Shown: piece by piece, positions 6,547 through 15,800 of the stretch | How the letters are laid out: every line of letters begins with the position of its first letter | Position numbering within the stretch: position 1 is the stretch's first letter | Assembly: GCA_002344565.1 (NCBI GenBank) | Contig: DDTZ01000018.1 | Span: forward strand, 5,775-27,303 | Source: Bdellovibrionaceae bacterium UBA2351 | GTDB lineage: Bacteria > Bdellovibrionota > Bdellovibrionia > Bdellovibrionales > Bdellovibrionaceae | Length of the DNA: 21,529 nucleotides | Direction of reading: 5' to 3' | Translations under genes and position numbers: made by a program | The notes under the pieces: model-generated | What the model was told of the DNA's origin: nothing | The model's input: only the letters and a program-made list of their open reading frames with translations | Database searches by the model: none

Positions 6547-7008
6547 CTATTCCTTTGAAAAAATAGTCAGTAGTACAATTGCTCCGCCCAAAACAAGTAA
6601 GGCATTTTGTTGTTCTTTTTCTGTCTTTTTCTTAAGAATAGTCTGTTGGATATTATTTATAGCTTCTTGCGGGTTCTGCAAATTCATCCTTTGATGTGTA
6701 ATGCCATTAAGACAACCTAGTGCAGATTCAGGAACCTCTGGCGTTACCAGTGGAACGACAGTTTTTCCTTTAGCCGTGGCGCGACCAACTTCATTTCCGA
6801 CAGCCATTGCGCGACCTACTACTTGTCCAGTGATGATTGCAATAACGAGATCGCAGCTGTCGATCCATGAATAAATTGTCTTCCAAGCCTCTTGTCCCAA
6901 TTCTTTATTCTGGTTCCAATAGAAAACTTCGCCAAATGGCTGCAAGTTTCTTGCAACATATTCGACCAGATTTAAATTATCGTTGCCATAGCTAATAAAT
7001 ATTTTCAT
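6547..7008 (-). CDS. TIR-domain protein with C-terminal membrane anchor
   Basis: The likely start is ATG 7008 (153 aa), with AGAGG about 10 nt upstream. A TTG at 7014 would add two residues. Residues 1-110 resemble a TIR domain: 'MKIFISYGND' (first strand), 'FYWNQNKELGQEAWKTIYSWIDSCDLVIAIIT' and 'VGNEVGRATAKGKTVVPLV'. E73 in 'GNEVGRA' occupies the place of the catalytic glutamate of NAD-cleaving TIRs. A lysine-rich linker leads to one hydrophobic helix (about 132-150, 'ALLVLGGAIVLLTIF') and ends SKE, so it would be tail-anchored. Bacterial TIRs consume NAD or make NAD-derived signals during phage infection. It is the last gene of the operon, about 14 nt after the double nuclease gene. Activity is inferred, and the middle region is divergent. 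Confidence 0.75.
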   Translation of the reverse strand: MKIFISYGNDNLNLVEYVARNLQPFGEVFYWNQNKELGQEAWKTIYSWIDSCDLVIAIITGQVVGRAMAVGNEVGRATAKGKTVVPLVTPEVPESALGCLNGITHQRMNLQNPQEAINNIQQTILKKKTEKEQQNALLVLGGAIVLLTIFSKE

Positions 7009-7022
7009 TTTCAATTTTCCTC

Positions 7023-8510
7023 TTACTTGGTCTCATTCATCAACCATTTCACCAACTCTACCATTACCAAAGTATCCTTTTTGCAATACTCAATTGACGC
7101 TTCGATCAGCTGCTCTCTTCGGCTATGGTCTGTTTCAGGATTTATAATTTCCTCGTAGGCTCTCTGTGCAGACGATCCGTCTGCCACAAGCATTCCTTCG
7201 TAGGAATGCTTTTCACCCAATATTGTCGGAGCAACAGTCTTCAGGCTAAAAGACCCTAGAAAACCATTGTCATAAACAAAATCTCTGAAGATAGGAAGTG
7301 GATCAACAAAACGATTAAGTAATGCTTCTAGCTCCTTCTTATGATCTTGGGAGTGCTCTGCCATTTCAGAAATACGTTGAGTTTCAAAAGCAGAATAATA
7401 AGCAACAATGCTGCCTTCACCTCGACAAGCCTCTAGAAGTAGTGGAATCAACTGCGGACGTGGATCGCTTGAACTCACGTGCAGATACTCTTTATGAATT
7501 AGCTCAGACCCTGGTGATAGCCAAATATGGGCACTGAATTGAAATGGTACTTGCTGATATGGGCCCGTTTTATCATATCTTGGAATTGCAGGATTTATGG
7601 TTTCAAAATCTAAAAATACTAATGGAAATTTCCAAGTAGATAAAGCCTTCCCTATTTCTACTTTGTCGATATATCTTTTTTGGCTTTTGTATACATCAAC
7701 AACTCTTTGCTGCACGGGAGTCAGATTGGAAAGCTTTGGATGGTCTAGCTTTATAATACCTTGAGCGTATAGATCCCATTTCTTTGTTTTTATACCAGGA
7801 AGATTAAAAACACTTGGTTCAGGTATGTTTTTTTGCACCCAACAATGTGTGATAAATGGACATTCATTAGGCGAAGCACAATGAGGACCAATATCAACGT
7901 CAGGTGCGGATTCAGACCGAACAGCTTTAAAAATTTCTGTCAATCTTGGTGGAATTGATTGGTGTCTCTTCCGCAGTTCCTCTGTGACATCGACTTCTGT
8001 AAAAAGATTATTTAAATTAGGATAGCGGCAGTCCGAATTCAGATGCATAACACAGATTTTTTCAATGGGAAGTCCAGCATTTGCCATGATCCATGCTTGG
8101 AGTCCCACATCGTCCAAGTGTTCTTCTTTTACTTTTGTCGTTGATTTAACTTCAAAAACTGACCATCTTTTTGTTTCTTTAGAATATGTAATAATGTCGG
8201 CACGCGCAAAGCAGCCCTTGTATTCAAATGCAGCCTCGAAAATAACTTCAGTTTCATTTTTTAAAAGTTTACGCGTTTTCTTTAGTGCACCAAAAAAATC
8301 CCATGCTGGATTATCGACCAAAACTCCATTGGGATATTTTTTTCTGGCTTCAGAACCAACAGCATTTCCTTGATCGAAAATAAATTGCAGATCAGGTGTA
8401 ACGGGTGGTTCCAGCTCTTTATTATGAATAGTCAAATAAATGCTTTTGAGGCATTGGTACCCACGCATGAGTCTGGTTTTACTGAGAAGTTTTGGTATCG
8501 ACTTACTCAT
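7023..8510 (-). CDS. Cas4-like / DEDDh (DUF2779) double-nuclease protein
   Basis: This 495-aa protein appears to contain two nuclease modules. The N-terminal 225 residues are Cas4/RecB-like: D105 in 'ARADII' and E120-V-K122 in 'FEVKST' form a PD-(D/E)xK site, framed by C20 and by C211, C217 and C223, a likely Fe-S cluster. From about residue 300 the sequence matches DUF2779, a DEDDh-type 3'-5' exonuclease fold. It has 'FLDFETINPAIPRYD' (D301, E303), 'PYQQVPFQFSAHIW', 'IVAYYSAFETQRI' and 'GSFSLKTVAPTI'. Together this suggests DNA or RNA end degradation. The start at 8510 has no strong ribosome binding site, but the conserved region begins right after it. It follows the ABC ATPase gene by 50 nt and precedes the TIR gene, so it is a candidate effector or accessory. 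Confidence 0.8.
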   Translation of the reverse strand: MSKSIPKLLSKTRLMRGYQCLKSIYLTIHNKELEPPVTPDLQFIFDQGNAVGSEARKKYPNGVLVDNPAWDFFGALKKTRKLLKNETEVIFEAAFEYKGCFARADIITYSKETKRWSVFEVKSTTKVKEEHLDDVGLQAWIMANAGLPIEKICVMHLNSDCRYPNLNNLFTEVDVTEELRKRHQSIPPRLTEIFKAVRSESAPDVDIGPHCASPNECPFITHCWVQKNIPEPSVFNLPGIKTKKWDLYAQGIIKLDHPKLSNLTPVQQRVVDVYKSQKRYIDKVEIGKALSTWKFPLVFLDFETINPAIPRYDKTGPYQQVPFQFSAHIWLSPGSELIHKEYLHVSSSDPRPQLIPLLLEACRGEGSIVAYYSAFETQRISEMAEHSQDHKKELEALLNRFVDPLPIFRDFVYDNGFLGSFSLKTVAPTILGEKHSYEGMLVADGSSAQRAYEEIINPETDHSRREQLIEASIEYCKKDTLVMVELVKWLMNETK

Positions 8511-8560
8511 CTTTTTTTTCTAAAATTGCCCGCGCAATCAAATTTGATTTTCCCGTCTCA

Positions 8561-10888
8561 TTAAAGTGCTTCCTTCATACTAATTGAAGCAACTTTCGCA
8601 CTGTTCTGTTTAAATTTATATCTTACCAATGCAGAGAAGCTATCTTCGTGAGTAGAAATGATAAACTGTCTATCTTTAAAATTATTGCGAATGAGATCAA
8701 TAAAAGTCATCGTATTTATTTCGTCCATTGTTTGAATTGGATCATCAATTAAAATCATGCCCAAATTATGGTCTCTATAAACGTCATTCAATGTGAGGCA
8801 AAAGGCTAAAACCAAAGAAGAAATTTGACCAGAACTAAGTGAATATAGAGGGTCACTTTCAGTATCAATATCACTGTAGAATTTCACACCATCTGTTTTT
8901 AGGCTTCCCATTTTAACAAAAATTCCATTTCCTCCATGAAACTCCTGTAAAATTCTGCCGCTATTGATATAAAACGGGATTGAAATGTCATTTATGATTC
9001 TTGTTACATGCGCTTTAATCTTGTCCTCATATATTTTTTGAATGGATTTGATTTTGTCGATCTTCCCAGAAACAGCAGTCATTTCCTCCTTTAAAGTTTG
9101 AATTTTCTTATCTAGCTCTTGGTTTTGCGTCGCCGAAAACTCAACATATTTCGCTCTAATAAAATTCACTTTATTGGGGATTTTGGAAATATCAAATTGT
9201 GTCACCAAATCATAGGATTCAGAAAAATACTTCAGAAAGATGGTTTCTTGTCTGGCAAATTCAACATCGCCAACAACAACCATGGCTGCAATTTTCTCTT
9301 CAAATAACTTTTTAAAGTTGGATGTTTCATTTTCAATATTTTTCAGATCATCAATACTTATAAATTTATTTAGGTAAGCGTAGCTAAATGAATGCTCTTG
9401 AAAAAATTTATCTAATTCTGAGAAATTTAAAGCACGATTACTCGCAACTCTTAAAACCGAAACGAGTCCCTCATCAGGGAAGTATGATTCGGACAGAATC
9501 TTATTTATTTCGACTTTAAGTTGATCTTTGATCTTGACGATCTGGTCATGCGTCCCTTGAATTAATGTCTGGCTTGACGACATAAAACGCTTCTCTGTAT
9601 CGCTAATGGCCACATCTAGTGCTGCAATATCTGGCCAGACGTTTCCGCAGAGAGGGCAATTTTCTTGATTCTTATTGTCTAGAGCAATAAATTTTTTATA
9701 TGTCTCCGCAAAACTTTTTCTAAAGTTATTTAACTCTGTTTTTGTTTTTTCGAGACTATTGTAACTACTTTGCTGCTTCAAATAAGCTGAAACAGAGTTC
9801 ATTAGGGATTGAAAATCTATTTGAGATCGTTTTTCCAAGAAATCTTTTTTAGACTTCCAAAATTCAATCTCTAAATACTTTTTTTCTAGCGAATCTAATA
9901 TGCCCTTGAGTTCTTTACCTTCTTCATATTTTTCGGTAATTTCTGAAAATGTGCTTTGATAGTTTTTAAATAGAATATAGCTTTTAATAAAATCTGAGCT
10001 AGATAGATATGACTTTACTTTCAAGGCTTCTTTTTGTGCTTTGAAAACTGTAAGTGATTTATGCAGCTTTTCAATATCAGACAAGCCTTCCAGTACATTA
10101 TTATAAGTCAGTTTCTTGAAATCAGGTTTTTCATTATCCCATTCGATTTCCGCTTGAGGAAAGAGCTTTTCGTGGAATATGTTTAGCGAGCTATCAAGTG
10201 CATCTGGTTTTATTTTCTTCTCTTCAAGTTTTTTTACTTCAGAGTTCTTTTCATCAGTAAATTCTTTCTGAAGTTTGGTGGCCTTTTTTAATTTCTCGAC
10301 AAACTTCGACTCTTTATCAACATCAAACAAGATGTTCAGATACTCTTTTCTTTCCGCCTCAGACCTCTTTAAGAAAAAAGTGTTCTCTTCCTGTTGGACG
10401 TAGAAGAATATATTAAAAATTCTTTGGAGATCACGAATACCAAGAAGTCCCTCAAATTCTTTCTGAGTCAAATCAGATGCAGTAGAAAAATCAGCCCCCC
10501 AAGAGTTCAATTTTCCAATTTTAATTTTATTCCAATTAAGTTTCCCTTTTTCTTTCTGGGAGAAAAGTTCCTTTTTCAAAGAACGGCATACAATTAAAGA
10601 GCCATCAGGTGAAACTAGTTCAAGTTTTATAAAGAAATCATTTTGGTCGTTGTTTATAAATGGAAAGCTGTATGCCCTCTGTCTATTCTTGACAGTGTCA
10701 TCATAAATATCGAGCCTCTTAATCATTCCTGTTAATGCCAATTCGATTGCATCAAAGACAGATGTCTTCCCAAAACCATTTGGCCCATCAAAAACCACGA
10801 GGTCACTATTTTTAAACTCTTGCTCAAAAGGATCGGAAAAAATTTTAAAGTTCTGTATTCTAATTTTATTGAGTTTGTATCTACTCAT
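8561..10888 (-). CDS. SMC/Rad50-like ABC ATPase of an ABC-3C-type system
   Basis: This 775-aa protein has a split ABC ATPase: Walker A 'GPNGFGKTS' at 35-43, signature 'LSSGQ' near 684-688, Walker B 'MILIDDP' with D715-D716, D-loop 'TMDE' and switch histidine H747 ('ISTHEDS'). Between them lies a long helical, coiled-coil-rich insert with a zinc hook CPLC (C411, C414) as in Rad50. Such proteins bind DNA ends and dimerise through the hook. It is shorter than housekeeping Rad50/SbcC and lies in a defence operon, overlapping the preceding gene by ATGA (4 nt). With the two preceding genes it gives the ATPase, middle component and nuclease-type component expected of ABC-three-component systems. OLD or RecF-like ATPases are alternatives but lack the zinc hook. 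Confidence 0.85.
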   Translation of the reverse strand: MSRYKLNKIRIQNFKIFSDPFEQEFKNSDLVVFDGPNGFGKTSVFDAIELALTGMIKRLDIYDDTVKNRQRAYSFPFINNDQNDFFIKLELVSPDGSLIVCRSLKKELFSQKEKGKLNWNKIKIGKLNSWGADFSTASDLTQKEFEGLLGIRDLQRIFNIFFYVQQEENTFFLKRSEAERKEYLNILFDVDKESKFVEKLKKATKLQKEFTDEKNSEVKKLEEKKIKPDALDSSLNIFHEKLFPQAEIEWDNEKPDFKKLTYNNVLEGLSDIEKLHKSLTVFKAQKEALKVKSYLSSSDFIKSYILFKNYQSTFSEITEKYEEGKELKGILDSLEKKYLEIEFWKSKKDFLEKRSQIDFQSLMNSVSAYLKQQSSYNSLEKTKTELNNFRKSFAETYKKFIALDNKNQENCPLCGNVWPDIAALDVAISDTEKRFMSSSQTLIQGTHDQIVKIKDQLKVEINKILSESYFPDEGLVSVLRVASNRALNFSELDKFFQEHSFSYAYLNKFISIDDLKNIENETSNFKKLFEEKIAAMVVVGDVEFARQETIFLKYFSESYDLVTQFDISKIPNKVNFIRAKYVEFSATQNQELDKKIQTLKEEMTAVSGKIDKIKSIQKIYEDKIKAHVTRIINDISIPFYINSGRILQEFHGGNGIFVKMGSLKTDGVKFYSDIDTESDPLYSLSSGQISSLVLAFCLTLNDVYRDHNLGMILIDDPIQTMDEINTMTFIDLIRNNFKDRQFIISTHEDSFSALVRYKFKQNSAKVASISMKEAL

Positions 10889-11589
10889 AGCTGACCTACT
10901 ATCTGCTTGAACAATTTTAGGTCTATGCTTTTCTCATCAACCTCATCCAGAAGTCCCCACAGTTTTTCATTTTGTTCTTTAAGGTTGTCTTCAATTAGCT
11001 TATTTTGAATTTCATTTTCCAGATTGCCTATGTCTTTTGAAGTTGTTGGCAATGAGAGCGCTGGGATTTTTACATATATCTGGTAAAGTAAATTTTCATA
11101 TCCAGCTCTATTCTTACTTTCTTCTGAGAATTTCTTAAAAATATCGTGATCTATCGCAAGCTGACCAAGACCTGTAATGATACTTGTTGTTGAGATTTTC
11201 TCATTCAGTGCCTTTAAGTCATTTTCCCCATATCGAAATACATATTTCTTAAAGAAAAATGGGTCTTCTTCTATATTTATAAAGAATTTTCTCGTATAGC
11301 TATTTGCCACTTTTGATTCAGCAAGGACTAACAAGTAAGAGTTCTTTTTCAAATCCTCCTTGAATTTTTCATATGATAAAGCGGCTTCAAAAAGTTTCGA
11401 CTGATATGTGTTAAGGAAGTCGGTAAAAGCAGATGTCATATTATCGTCTATCTCGATAACAGCGTAGGCACTCTTTTCTTTAAAAAAGACTTTAAAGTTA
11501 TGATTTACATTTTCAAACTCAAACGGAACCGTTGCCGTATTGAATCCTAGCTCTTGAAAAATTTTTTCTGTGAACTCAAGCATCTTCAT
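10885..11589 (-). CDS. Putative ABC-3C middle component
   Basis: This 234-aa protein is predicted to be soluble. It begins with a compact alpha/beta part ('TATVPFEFENVNHNFKVFFK.KSAYAVIEID') and continues as charged helices to the end. I recognise it by position and general shape rather than by a firm motif: it sits between a nuclease-type gene and an SMC-like ATPase, as the middle component does in ABC-3C loci. Middle components are thought to link the ATPase to the effector. GGAG lies 5 nt before ATG 11589. The start overlaps the preceding gene by 14 nt and the stop overlaps the ATPase start by 4 nt, so translation is coupled across all three. No catalytic motif is visible. Confidence 0.6.
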   Translation of the reverse strand: MKMLEFTEKIFQELGFNTATVPFEFENVNHNFKVFFKEKSAYAVIEIDDNMTSAFTDFLNTYQSKLFEAALSYEKFKEDLKKNSYLLVLAESKVANSYTRKFFINIEEDPFFFKKYVFRYGENDLKALNEKISTTSIITGLGQLAIDHDIFKKFSEESKNRAGYENLLYQIYVKIPALSLPTTSKDIGNLENEIQNKLIEDNLKEQNEKLWGLLDEVDEKSIDLKLFKQIVGQL

Positions 11590-12841
11590 TTAGTTCTCCG
11601 ATAGCATCCTCAACACTTATTAGTGTTTTTAGCTCTGGCTCATTTATTTTATTTTCGCGTTTTTCTAATTCGGACGAGGTGATCTCGTATGACCAAATAT
11701 CCTGAACGGTTTGTCCATCAATGATGATTTTTTTAGTCTCAAAATAGCCTTCAATGTCATGTTCAGACATATTCTTTTTAATTTTTGGTATGTATTCGAG
11801 TTTAAGATTTTGCTGAGCCGTTTCTTGATTGCGACCGAATCTAAGAGTTGAAGGTCTGTAGGCATTTTGTTGTTTCTTGAAAATTACGCTTGATTTCTCT
11901 AGTGGAGCAGAGATTGATTTTGCGACAGCAAAAAGAACATCTTGCAAGTCTTCAGGAGAAGAAAATGATGAAACCAACTCAACGTCGTTTGTTAAATCTT
12001 TATGGATATGTATCTTTTTAACAAACGAAAGGAACTCGTCTTGGGTAAAATCTGAAATTTGCCTACTGAGCGCATCCATCCTTTCGGCGGATTGCCCATC
12101 CAAGGTTTCAGAAGAAAGCATGAAGGCGCGCAAAAATCTTTTTCTGAGCGTATTTGAGATTATATCTTTCGTTAGAGTAGTATCGTTATTGGTTACAATC
12201 GTAACAAGTTCATTAAATGTAATCTCTCGTCTGAAGTTTGCATTTGTTCGCCGTTGTTCTTTCGTTTGAATGATAATAGCATCTATAAAGGCTAAGAGTG
12301 TGGAAGAAATTTTCTCAAGAGTCGCAGGGGTAACATCAAGATTAGTTAGCTGTCTATAACTTGAAATTTGCTGTTCTAAATACGTTAGACATTCAGTTCC
12401 TCCCAAATACTTATTCCCATTCCTGTATTGGTACACAAATGAAGTATAATTGTCTGGAAGTGGATTGGTTGTTGTTTCTGGAGTTGCAGGGAATGTCACA
12501 TTTGAAGAGATGTTCAAAAAATAATGCATCCCTGTAGTGTTGTTTGTCGTTTGGGATTGGTTTAAAGTGCTGATAAATGGGTAGTAAATACTCGGGACTG
12601 CACCTTTTTTATATTTGGCTTGATGGGTTGAAGAAAAAGTAACGGCTCCATTCGCATCTTTGCAGTAGATTGAGAAGTCTTCAACATCCTCATAGACAAA
12701 ATGTCCATTTATCGGTTGGCTTGATTCTTGAAGTTGAAGGATTTTTTCAAGAGTCACTACAAGGCCGAGAACAGACTGATATAAATATCCTGCCCAGCTA
12801 TCGGTAGCATCTCTTGCTGTTACGGCTCGTAATCCCATCAT
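11576..12841 (-). CDS. Cap4/DUF4297-like nuclease-type protein (ABC-3C C-terminal component)
   Basis: This 421-aa protein starts with a pattern typical of Cap4-like nucleases and ABC-3C partners: 'GYLYQ' (18-22), a helix, then 'YEDVEDF' (E51-F56) and 'HQAKYKKG' (Q74-x-K76). This reads as a PD-(D/E)xK-type site (E54, D55, Q74, K76) able to cut double-stranded DNA. The remaining 320 residues are mostly helical with no motif I recognise and probably hold the ABC-3C interaction domain (CTD7-like is my best guess). Tandem ATGs occur at 12841 and 12838. AGGA lies 7 nt before the second, which may be the real start. It begins 28 nt after the helicase gene and overlaps the middle component. Nuclease activity is inferred from the motif only. 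Confidence 0.65.
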   Translation of the reverse strand: MMGLRAVTARDATDSWAGYLYQSVLGLVVTLEKILQLQESSQPINGHFVYEDVEDFSIYCKDANGAVTFSSTHQAKYKKGAVPSIYYPFISTLNQSQTTNNTTGMHYFLNISSNVTFPATPETTTNPLPDNYTSFVYQYRNGNKYLGGTECLTYLEQQISSYRQLTNLDVTPATLEKISSTLLAFIDAIIIQTKEQRRTNANFRREITFNELVTIVTNNDTTLTKDIISNTLRKRFLRAFMLSSETLDGQSAERMDALSRQISDFTQDEFLSFVKKIHIHKDLTNDVELVSSFSSPEDLQDVLFAVAKSISAPLEKSSVIFKKQQNAYRPSTLRFGRNQETAQQNLKLEYIPKIKKNMSEHDIEGYFETKKIIIDGQTVQDIWSYEITSSELEKRENKINEPELKTLISVEDAIGELNEDA

Positions 12842-12869
12842 TTCTTCCTAGTAATCAAATGCAACATTA

Positions 12870-15800
12870 TTATTCTTCCGCCCAAACACGAACAATCAAC
12901 TCGTCAGAGAGGAGCTGAAGGATGTTGAATGTATAAAGTAACCTCTCCCAATTTTCATAAAACATTGCTGTCTCGCGGACAGATTGAGGGCTTTTGAAGT
13001 AGATAAATGATGTTGGTTTTGCTTGGCCTGTTTTCGTAATGAAAGAAAATCCACAGTCATCATTTTTAGAGGTAATGGCCGTCAGCTCAGTTCCTTGATT
13101 CTTCAATAGAGCAGAATTTAACTCTGTTGTTACATTACGAGTAACTTCAATTTCTTCAAGAATTTTCAATAATCCACTTGAGCATCGAGCTGGCGAAATT
13201 TTCTGATTCTGAGCCGCTCCCCGAAGAGCCTGAGTGAATGATTTTTCAGGACTCTCTCCAATAAGAACTCGGAACAATTGAATCATTGGATTTTGACCTA
13301 AGAATTCATTTTGATCCATACACTCGAGGTCAAAATATCTCGCTGGGTGATCTTGAGGTTCTCGCTCAAAGGTTTCGATGTCTTTCCAGTTCATGCTCCA
13401 AACTGTGTGTTTATCTACGCCATCACCATTAAAAAGAGCTTCACGTTTAATAAAGTCCGCAGTCAAGCGATCACTTGTCTGTGGGCCAGCATGATACCTA
13501 AAACCATCTAAGTAAATGGCGACAGGTCTAGCGGTTGCATCGGTTCTTTCAATATAAAAATCTGCAATAGTTTCTTTCGCCCCAGTATTAAGAACTTTTT
13601 GGTGCTTCATTTTATAACTTGCAATAGCTTCTGAATCCTTTTTCTTTACAGAAAACTCAATGTCTTTCTTTGGATCAGTAGGTATTTTGACATCTGTAAC
13701 TTCAACCCCGAAACGTAAGAGCTTATCTTTCATTTCTCGTTCATTGAGATTTCTCATCAATGCAAGGAATCGGTATTCAAGATCACTATCGAGAAAACCC
13801 TCAACCTCAACAACATCAAGACCACCATCAAGTTCTTTCATTTCTTTTTTGTGTTTCAAGATTTGTTCAAGGTATTTCACTGCCTCTTGTCTCGAAACAT
13901 CTGGAAGATCGTATTGAGTCGCCCCAGCTAAAATACAACGAGGACAGCCATCAAGCTCTTGAGAGCTTGCACAGCTACATTCATTCATCGTTTTAAGAGA
14001 AATCTCAATCATGTCAAAGAATGAATCCTTATCCCAAAGTTCACGAAGGAAACCTGTGCCTCCGGGGACTGAATCGAAAATCACTAAATAACGTTTTGAT
14101 AATCTTTCCTCTCCCGGCTCAAGGATTCTTTGTTGTCCAATTTCAAGATGAATTGGCTTACCACCAAACCTTTTAATGAATCCAAGCATGAAGGCAGCTC
14201 TAATTGAGGCTGTTCTTACATCCGCATCAAACTCTGAAACAGGAAGAAGGACTCGAATGGCTTCAGACTGAAGCTCACGGTAAAGCATTACTGGTGGATC
14301 AGTAGGTTTTAATTTTCTAGCATCGGGAGTCGTTGCAGTTTTAGCAAACTTACAAGATGCCATGTGATGAATTTTCTCATGTCCATCACGCTCTTGTTGA
14401 GCGACACGGCCACATTCATGGCAGATATGAAAGCCTCGCGGTAATTCTTCTCCTGCAATTTCAATTTTATCAGCAGTAAGATTTTCTTCTGAGCCAAAGT
14501 TAATTTCTCTCAATGTCATTCGAGAGAGAAACTCAATACCAAAAACAAAGCTATCAGATGAACAAGCCCAAGCTTGTTTGACACTACTTTTGGGATAATC
14601 AAAGAATGGTCTTACTTTAAAAAACTTTTTCTGACGATCTTCGGCCTCATCACCAATTTGACTGCTGTGAGCTGTTTCTAGGGCAATCGCTTTATGAAGT
14701 TTAAGCATTTTTGTTAATGCACCTCGATCTCCCCATTGCAAATCAGAACAACGAGGACAACTCTTGCTCTGGTTTTCCTTTGAGTCCCTTGCTAAATAAC
14801 CGCAAGCTCGACAAACGCGCCAATCTTCAATGAGTGTGCGCGTTTTCCCACCGACATCAATTTGATCAATTTGCAACTTATACCCCCCACCATAGAACGT
14901 GTTCATCGGCGCAAGTTCGCGGAGAGCGATCTTGGCTGGACGATCAAACGTCTCCCTGTGTTTAATTGAAATTTTCTTACCGCTTTCTTTGGTTTCATCA
15001 AGAATTAGGCCGACTAGCTCAACAGCATCTTCATGGAAGGCGTAATTCGGAAGAAAGCCATAATGGGTAAGAAACTCAAAGAATCCATCTTTTGAGCCTA
15101 ATAATTCCTTTTGCGCTTCGAGAGTCGCTTTCTCACGTTTTAAATCACGAAACTCCTCAGCTTTTTCTTTATTGAAACTAACTCCCTTTGATTCTTGATC
15201 TTCAAAAGGAGAGATTTTCTCTTTCAGGCTTCGATCAAGGTGATCGAGCTGATTAAGTTCATAATCGAACCCTTCGATTATCTTTTTAAGGCGATCAACA
15301 AATGGAATTCGGCCGGATTTCGGACTGAAGTCCGAAATTAAGTCGCTCCAAGTCTCGCTGGAAACCTCATCTGAACTAAATCTGGATTTAAAACTGTCCA
15401 AATTTTTAGACGAAGAGTCCTGAAGTGTAGAATGAAAATTCTTAATAAAACCAGCTTCAGAAGATTCACGAACTTCTTTTCTAAGACCAGTTACGCTTAA
15501 CTTTTCAATGCCCTTACTAAAATCGGCATAGTGCTGATCGAAAAGATAAGCAAAAAACTGACGGCGTAGAATGTCTGGTGCATCTAAAAAGCAGCCCGGT
15601 GGTTCAATGTTTCCAGCAATCAATTCTTCAGGGTATCTAAAATACAGAAGATCACGAGGGCGCGATTGAGCTATCGCTACAACAAATGCTGAACCTGATT
15701 TACGGCCAGCGCGACCAATTTGCTGCTGATAATTTGAAGAAGACTTTGGCAACGCCCCGACGACAGTGGCCGAAAGATCGCCAATATCAATACCCATTTC

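Noticed and set aside
6547..8510. Thoeris system based on the TIR gene
   Set aside because: No ThsA-type SIR2/SLOG protein is present. The neighbour is a Cas4/DEDDh nuclease.
7023..8510. CRISPR-Cas locus because of the Cas4-like domain
   Set aside because: No cas1, cas2 or effector gene and no direct-repeat array is present. The Cas4-like fold is fused to DUF2779, a separate family.
8561..10888. Housekeeping SbcC/Rad50
   Set aside because: At 775 residues it is shorter than SbcC, no SbcD/Mre11 neighbour is present, and it is translationally coupled to ABC-3C-like partners.
11877..12269. Plus-strand 130-codon frame inside the 421-aa gene
   Set aside because: It is antisense to a well supported coding gene, has a composition unlike a folded protein (Ser/Val/Phe-rich), and has no ribosome binding site.
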